Origin: CAYZXU01 sp964482535
Lineage (GTDB): Bacteria; Desulfobacterota; Desulfobacteria; Desulfobacterales; BuS5
Assembly (NCBI GenBank): GCA_964482535.1
Contig: CAYZXU010000005.1
Location: 1 to 43,236 of the forward strand
Length of the DNA: 43,236 bases
Reading direction: 5' to 3'
Below are positions 40,452 to 43,236 of this stretch, piece after piece (position 1 is the stretch's first letter; each line of letters opens with the position of its first letter). The notes under the pieces are model-generated. The model saw only the letters and a list, made by a program, of their open reading frames with translations. It was not told the DNA's origin and did no database searches. The translations under genes and the position numbers were made by a program.

Positions 40452-41087
40452 TTAACTCTTTTTGATCAACCTCTTGCGGCTGTAACCCACCAGACCGAGG
40501 AGGCCAACGCCCATGAGCAGGATTGTGGAGGGTTCCGGGACTGGGGCACCTGATGATACATAAGTAAAATTATCAATGCCGATCCAATCATAATCGCCAG
40601 ATGTTTGCTGTATCACAGCATAAGATATGCCTGCTGTAGCAAGCCCATAGAATTCGCCAGAGAAACTACCGTTGGGAAGCCCCCTAGAATCAATGATGCT
40701 ATCGGTTGCATCATAAGCACTTAGAGTCCAGGTAGCCCAAGCTTCAGCCATTCCCCAGTTAAAACCAAACGCATTAACATCAGTTGCGAAATCAACTGTA
40801 AGGGATTGAAAACCGTGATTAGCGTAAGTACCGTTATCCAAATATACGCCAGTCATATTATAGATCTGCCAGTCATCATCAATCATTAAATGGTTATTCC
40901 CAGCACTAAATGTTACATCATTAACAGTAATTGAGGTGTATGTTCCCTGAGCTACGGATTCGAAATCAATTATTGTAGCACCAGTCAACGCTACATCTGA
41001 ATTACTATTGATTGGCACTGCACTTGCAATCCCTACCATACCAAAAACCATTAACATCGCACATAAAACTAATAAAAACTTTTTCAT
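40452..41087 (-). CDS. PEP-CTERM sorted exported protein
   Basis: The product has 211 residues. The ATG at 41087 follows the aggaagaaaa ribosome site; an ATG further up, at 41162, would overlap the sigma-54 promoter. The signal peptide is at about 1-22 (cleavage after IASA). The middle is a beta-rich domain rich in Asp, Asn, Gly and Thr (about 25-175) without Cys. The C-terminal sorting signal is VPEPSTILLMGVGLLGLVG followed by YSRKR: PEP motif, membrane segment and basic tail. Exosortase would cut at this signal. The middle resembles PEP-CTERM surface proteins of unknown function. Confidence 0.9.
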   Translation of the reverse strand: MKKFLLVLCAMLMVFGMVGIASAVPINSNSDVALTGATIIDFESVAQGTYTSITVNDVTFSAGNNHLMIDDDWQIYNMTGVYLDNGTYANHGFQSLTVDFATDVNAFGFNWGMAEAWATWTLSAYDATDSIIDSRGLPNGSFSGEFYGLATAGISYAVIQQTSGDYDWIGIDNFTYVSSGAPVPEPSTILLMGVGLLGLVGYSRKRLIKKS

Positions 41088-41158
41088 TTTTCTTCCTCCC
41101 TCTTTAAAGATTAAAAAAATAATTATTAAATCCATTTGCTTTTCACTTACAATAAACA

Positions 41159-41173
41159 GCAACTATCGTGCCA
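41159..41173 (-). promoter_or_regulatory. sigma-54 promoter of the PEP-CTERM gene
   Basis: On the - strand TGGCAC-N5-TTGC is a perfect match to the -24/-12 consensus. Transcription would begin near 41147, about 60 bases before the ATG. PrsR is a sigma-54 activator, so this is the expected target. Confidence 0.88.
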
Positions 41174-41235
41174 TTCACTTAACTACTTGAAATTTCATAG
41201 ATTTTTAATCTTTATCCTGTCTACATCCCGGCCGT

Positions 41236-41252
41236 TGTAAGAAAATCCGACA
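41236..41252. promoter_or_regulatory. PEP-CTERM-type 17-bp box, copy 2
   Basis: TGTAAGAAAATCCGACA lies about 65 bases upstream of the sigma-54 promoter, an enhancer-like distance. It shares TGTAA and TCCGACA with the other two boxes. The rest of the gap 41088-41417 holds the promoter and the third box only. Confidence 0.65.
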
Positions 41253-41375
41253 GTTTCAGGAAGTCACAAACCGTGGCTTTTTTGCGATACATCACTTAAC
41301 AGCTTGTAATTGCTATGGTTAATAGCGGTTGGCTGGAAAAAATGGAAAATTAGGCGGCAAAGCTTTTCAAAATGG

Positions 41376-41392
41376 TGTCGGAATAATTTACA
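41376..41392. promoter_or_regulatory. PEP-CTERM-type 17-bp box, copy 3
   Basis: TGTCGGAATAATTTACA is nearly the same as the box at 39505, and flanking bases also agree (ggtgtcgg and acagtt), as if this stretch was duplicated. It lies about 200 bases upstream of the sigma-54 promoter. Confidence 0.6.
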
Positions 41393-41417
41393 GTTTTGTG
41401 AGGGATGTCCACCCTGC

Positions 41418-42101
41418 CTACCAGAACATCCAGTTACCGGTCAGCAATACATAGATCCCCAATCCAAGGTTGGTGATGCCGTGGGCCAGGATGACCCCCT
41501 TTAGCTTTTTCTGACGGATCAGCAACAGATTGTAAAGCAGACCGGCAATAATTCCCACAATCACCCGGTGATGTTCAAAACCAAACAGGATTGCCACACC
41601 AATAAATGAAAACCAGGTAAAGGCGCCCACAGGCACTGACCGAAAATTCGGATTAATCAGATAGCGCATGAAAAAAGAACGCCAAAACAGCTCTTCCATG
41701 ACCGGAACAACCACTGCAGCACCCATCAGGCGCACGGCAATCAGCCCCATTGCAGCCGCTTTTGGCCAGCCAAAACTATAGGGATCAAAACCGGAATGTT
41801 GGCCAAACTGAGGCAGATAGACTTCCGGCGCAATCCAGATGACCAGCACCAGGAGGCCACAGAAAACAGCCGTCAAACACTCTATAAAGGAGAGCCCTTG
41901 GGAAAAGTCGGCGGCATACTTATGCCGCCAGAACCAGAGCAGGGCTCCGACAATGATGGTCTTGATGATATAGAAAAAGGGACTCAAGTCAGGAAAAAAG
42001 CGGGCAGGCTCGGTCAATAATAAAAACAGAACAAAGGGTAAAACATATGGAACCCAGGGTTTTTTCAATACTCGCTTTAACTGACCTTCATAAATTTTCA
42101 T
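41418..42101 (-). CDS. CAAX-protease-related (CPBP) membrane protein of the PEP-CTERM locus
   Basis: The product has 227 residues with about six membrane segments. The protease signature is present: EExxxR in MEELFWRSFFMRY, then FGFEHHRVIVG with the His pair. This family of intramembrane metalloproteases includes a branch regularly found with exosortase/PEP-CTERM genes. The ATG overlaps the prsR stop codon by four bases (ATGA), so the genes are translationally coupled. Its substrate and role in sorting are unknown. Confidence 0.85.
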   Translation of the reverse strand: MKIYEGQLKRVLKKPWVPYVLPFVLFLLLTEPARFFPDLSPFFYIIKTIIVGALLWFWRHKYAADFSQGLSFIECLTAVFCGLLVLVIWIAPEVYLPQFGQHSGFDPYSFGWPKAAAMGLIAVRLMGAAVVVPVMEELFWRSFFMRYLINPNFRSVPVGAFTWFSFIGVAILFGFEHHRVIVGIIAGLLYNLLLIRQKKLKGVILAHGITNLGLGIYVLLTGNWMFW

Positions 42102-43236
42102 TTATTTATACTTATTCCGTGTTTTTTCAGGAGATCGTGCAAAGTGGGGCGGCTGATCTCAAGGAGTTTGGCGGCCTGGCTGATGTTGTTGCCGGTCAGC
42201 GCCAATGCCTTGCAGACAGCAATTTTATCGGCTGTCTCACGGGTCTCTTTTAAGGTGGACAGTTTTTCTTTTACCGGTTCCGTTGCTACGTTTTCGAGGC
42301 CCATATCAGATGGATGGATAACTTTGCCGGTAGTGGTGCCAAGTGCCCTGCGGATACGATTTTGAAGTTCACGGACATTGCCCGGCCAGGCATGGGTCGT
42401 CAGGGCGACAATCGCTGCCGGCGAAAAAGATGTTTGCCCGCGTTGCAGGTTGTGGGTTTCCTCTAACAGGAAATGATGAGCCAGCAGCACGATTCCTTCA
42501 GGTCGCTGATTCAGATTGGGGATTCGTAAGGGGATGACATTAAGGCGGTAGAAGAGGTCTTCGCGAAAAGCCTTATGCTTGACTGCATCCTCCAGATTGA
42601 CGTTCGTTGCTGCAATGATCCGCGTATCAAGTGTAATCGTCTTTGTTCCTCCAAGCCGTTCAATGGTGGATTCCTGAAGAAACCGAAGGATTTTCACCTG
42701 CAGGAGCAGGGGCAGTTCACCAATCTCGTCCAGAAAAATCGTTCCCTGATTGGCCTGCTCAAACTTGCCGATCTTACGACCCGCTGCCCCTGTGAAGGCA
42801 CCCTTCTCGTGACCGAACAGCTCACTTTCCAGCAGATTTTCCGGAATCGCACTGCAGTTTATGATGATTAGCGGTTTTGCTGCCCGGTTACTCAGGCGGT
42901 GCACGGCGCGGGCGGCCATCTCCTTGCCGGTTCCCGTCTCTCCTGTGATAAGCACCGGATAGTCGGTCTCACTTACCTGTTTAATGCGCTTGAACACTTG
43001 GGCCATGACAGAAGAAACACCGACCATGCCACACAGCGAACCGGTTTGGCTGGTTTGCCGCTGGAGCCTGCGGTTGGACTCTTCCAGTTCATGGATTTTA
43101 AAAGTACGGGAAAGAATGATGCTTAATATTTTTAAATCAATGGGTTTTGCGCAAAAATCAGCGGCTCCAAGGGCAATGGCCTTAACCGCATTTTCTTCCT
43201 CGGCATTACCGGTGATGACAATTACCCTGGTGTGAG
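42098..43236 (-). CDS. prsR: sigma-54 response regulator PrsR (N-terminus outside window)
   Basis: The frame is open to the right edge. The visible part starts in the second half of a receiver domain (RVIVITGN and the conserved Lys in FCAKPID). It continues with a sigma-54 AAA+ domain: GETGTGKE (Walker A), the GAFTGA loop that contacts sigma-54, and FLDEIGELPL (Walker B). It ends with a Fis-type helix-turn-helix (ALTGNNISQAAKLLEISRPTLHDLLKKHG). This is the layout of PrsR, the partner of PrsK. It should bind the 17-bp boxes and activate the sigma-54 promoter at 41159. The phosphorylated Asp is outside the window. Confidence 0.9.
   Translation of the reverse strand, partial: HTRVIVITGNAEEENAVKAIALGAADFCAKPIDLKILSIILSRTFKIHELEESNRRLQRQTSQTGSLCGMVGVSSVMAQVFKRIKQVSETDYPVLITGETGTGKEMAARAVHRLSNRAAKPLIIINCSAIPENLLESELFGHEKGAFTGAAGRKIGKFEQANQGTIFLDEIGELPLLLQVKILRFLQESTIERLGGTKTITLDTRIIAATNVNLEDAVKHKAFREDLFYRLNVIPLRIPNLNQRPEGIVLLAHHFLLEETHNLQRGQTSFSPAAIVALTTHAWPGNVRELQNRIRRALGTTTGKVIHPSDMGLENVATEPVKEKLSTLKETRETADKIAVCKALALTGNNISQAAKLLEISRPTLHDLLKKHGISINK

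Noticed and set aside
1..43236. CRISPR arrays, rRNA and tRNA genes
   Set aside because: Reading both strands showed no regular spaced repeats and no recognisable rRNA or tRNA sequences.

Overview
The window looks like chromosomal DNA of an anaerobic deltaproteobacterium (Desulfobacterota, probably a sulfate reducer related to Desulfobacteraceae). The reasons are an 18 kb acyl-CoA degradation cluster rich in thiolase/DUF35 pairs, a two-subunit B12-dependent acyl-CoA mutase with MeaB, a CooC-type nickel chaperone, TRAP-type binding proteins, and a PEP-CTERM/PrsK-PrsR locus. No rRNA, tRNA or CRISPR array was seen. The organism assignment is inference from gene content.

Region 1 (1-4201, + strand) is an envelope operon. 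It holds the end of a TonB-dependent receptor, an exported DUF4198 protein, an exported nucleoside-hydrolase/FmdE-like fusion, a tetrapyrrole-methylase-fold protein that carries a signal peptide, and a small membrane-anchored carboxypeptidase-regulatory-like protein. It looks like a scavenging system for a metal chelate or tetrapyrrole, but the ligand is unknown.

Region 2 (4274-9903, - strand) carries a lytic transglycosylase, a Ski2-like helicase whose start overlaps the stop of a CooC-type ATPase, a CBS protein and a cation/proton antiporter. A divergent radical SAM gene follows at 10039-11358.

Region 3 (11562-29715, + strand) is the centrepiece. It has 17 consecutive genes for CoA-thioester chemistry plus one DUF362 gene: DUF35+thiolase, SDR, acyl-CoA dehydrogenase, crotonase, a Cys-less thiolase-like protein+DUF35, an HMG-CoA-synthase-like/DUF35 fusion+thiolase, crotonase, 3-hydroxyacyl-CoA dehydrogenase, DUF362, acyl-CoA dehydrogenase, a MaoC pair, SDR, and a second HMG-CoA-synthase-like/DUF35 fusion+thiolase. 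Several members lack textbook catalytic residues, which suggests unusual C-C bond chemistry, for example retro-aldol or retro-Claisen cleavage of a branched or cyclic substrate. Hairpins divide it into several transcription units.

Region 4 (29780-37197) carries a B12-dependent mutase (small and large subunits, - strand) with an altered active-site loop, an MmgE/PrpD protein, two tandem DctP binding proteins without membrane subunits, a small membrane protein, and MeaB. A short inverted-repeat element supplies the stop codon of meaB. The mutase probably processes a product of Region 3, such as a propionyl/methylmalonyl-type or substituted malonyl/succinyl-CoA.

Region 5 (37418-43236) is more GC-rich. 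It is a PEP-CTERM regulatory locus with PrsK, a PEP-CTERM protein behind a perfect sigma-54 promoter, three copies of a 17-bp box, a CAAX-protease-like protein, and PrsR (cut by the window end). A brnTA toxin-antitoxin module with integron-cassette-like ends lies inside the locus, next to a decayed duplicate of the protease gene.
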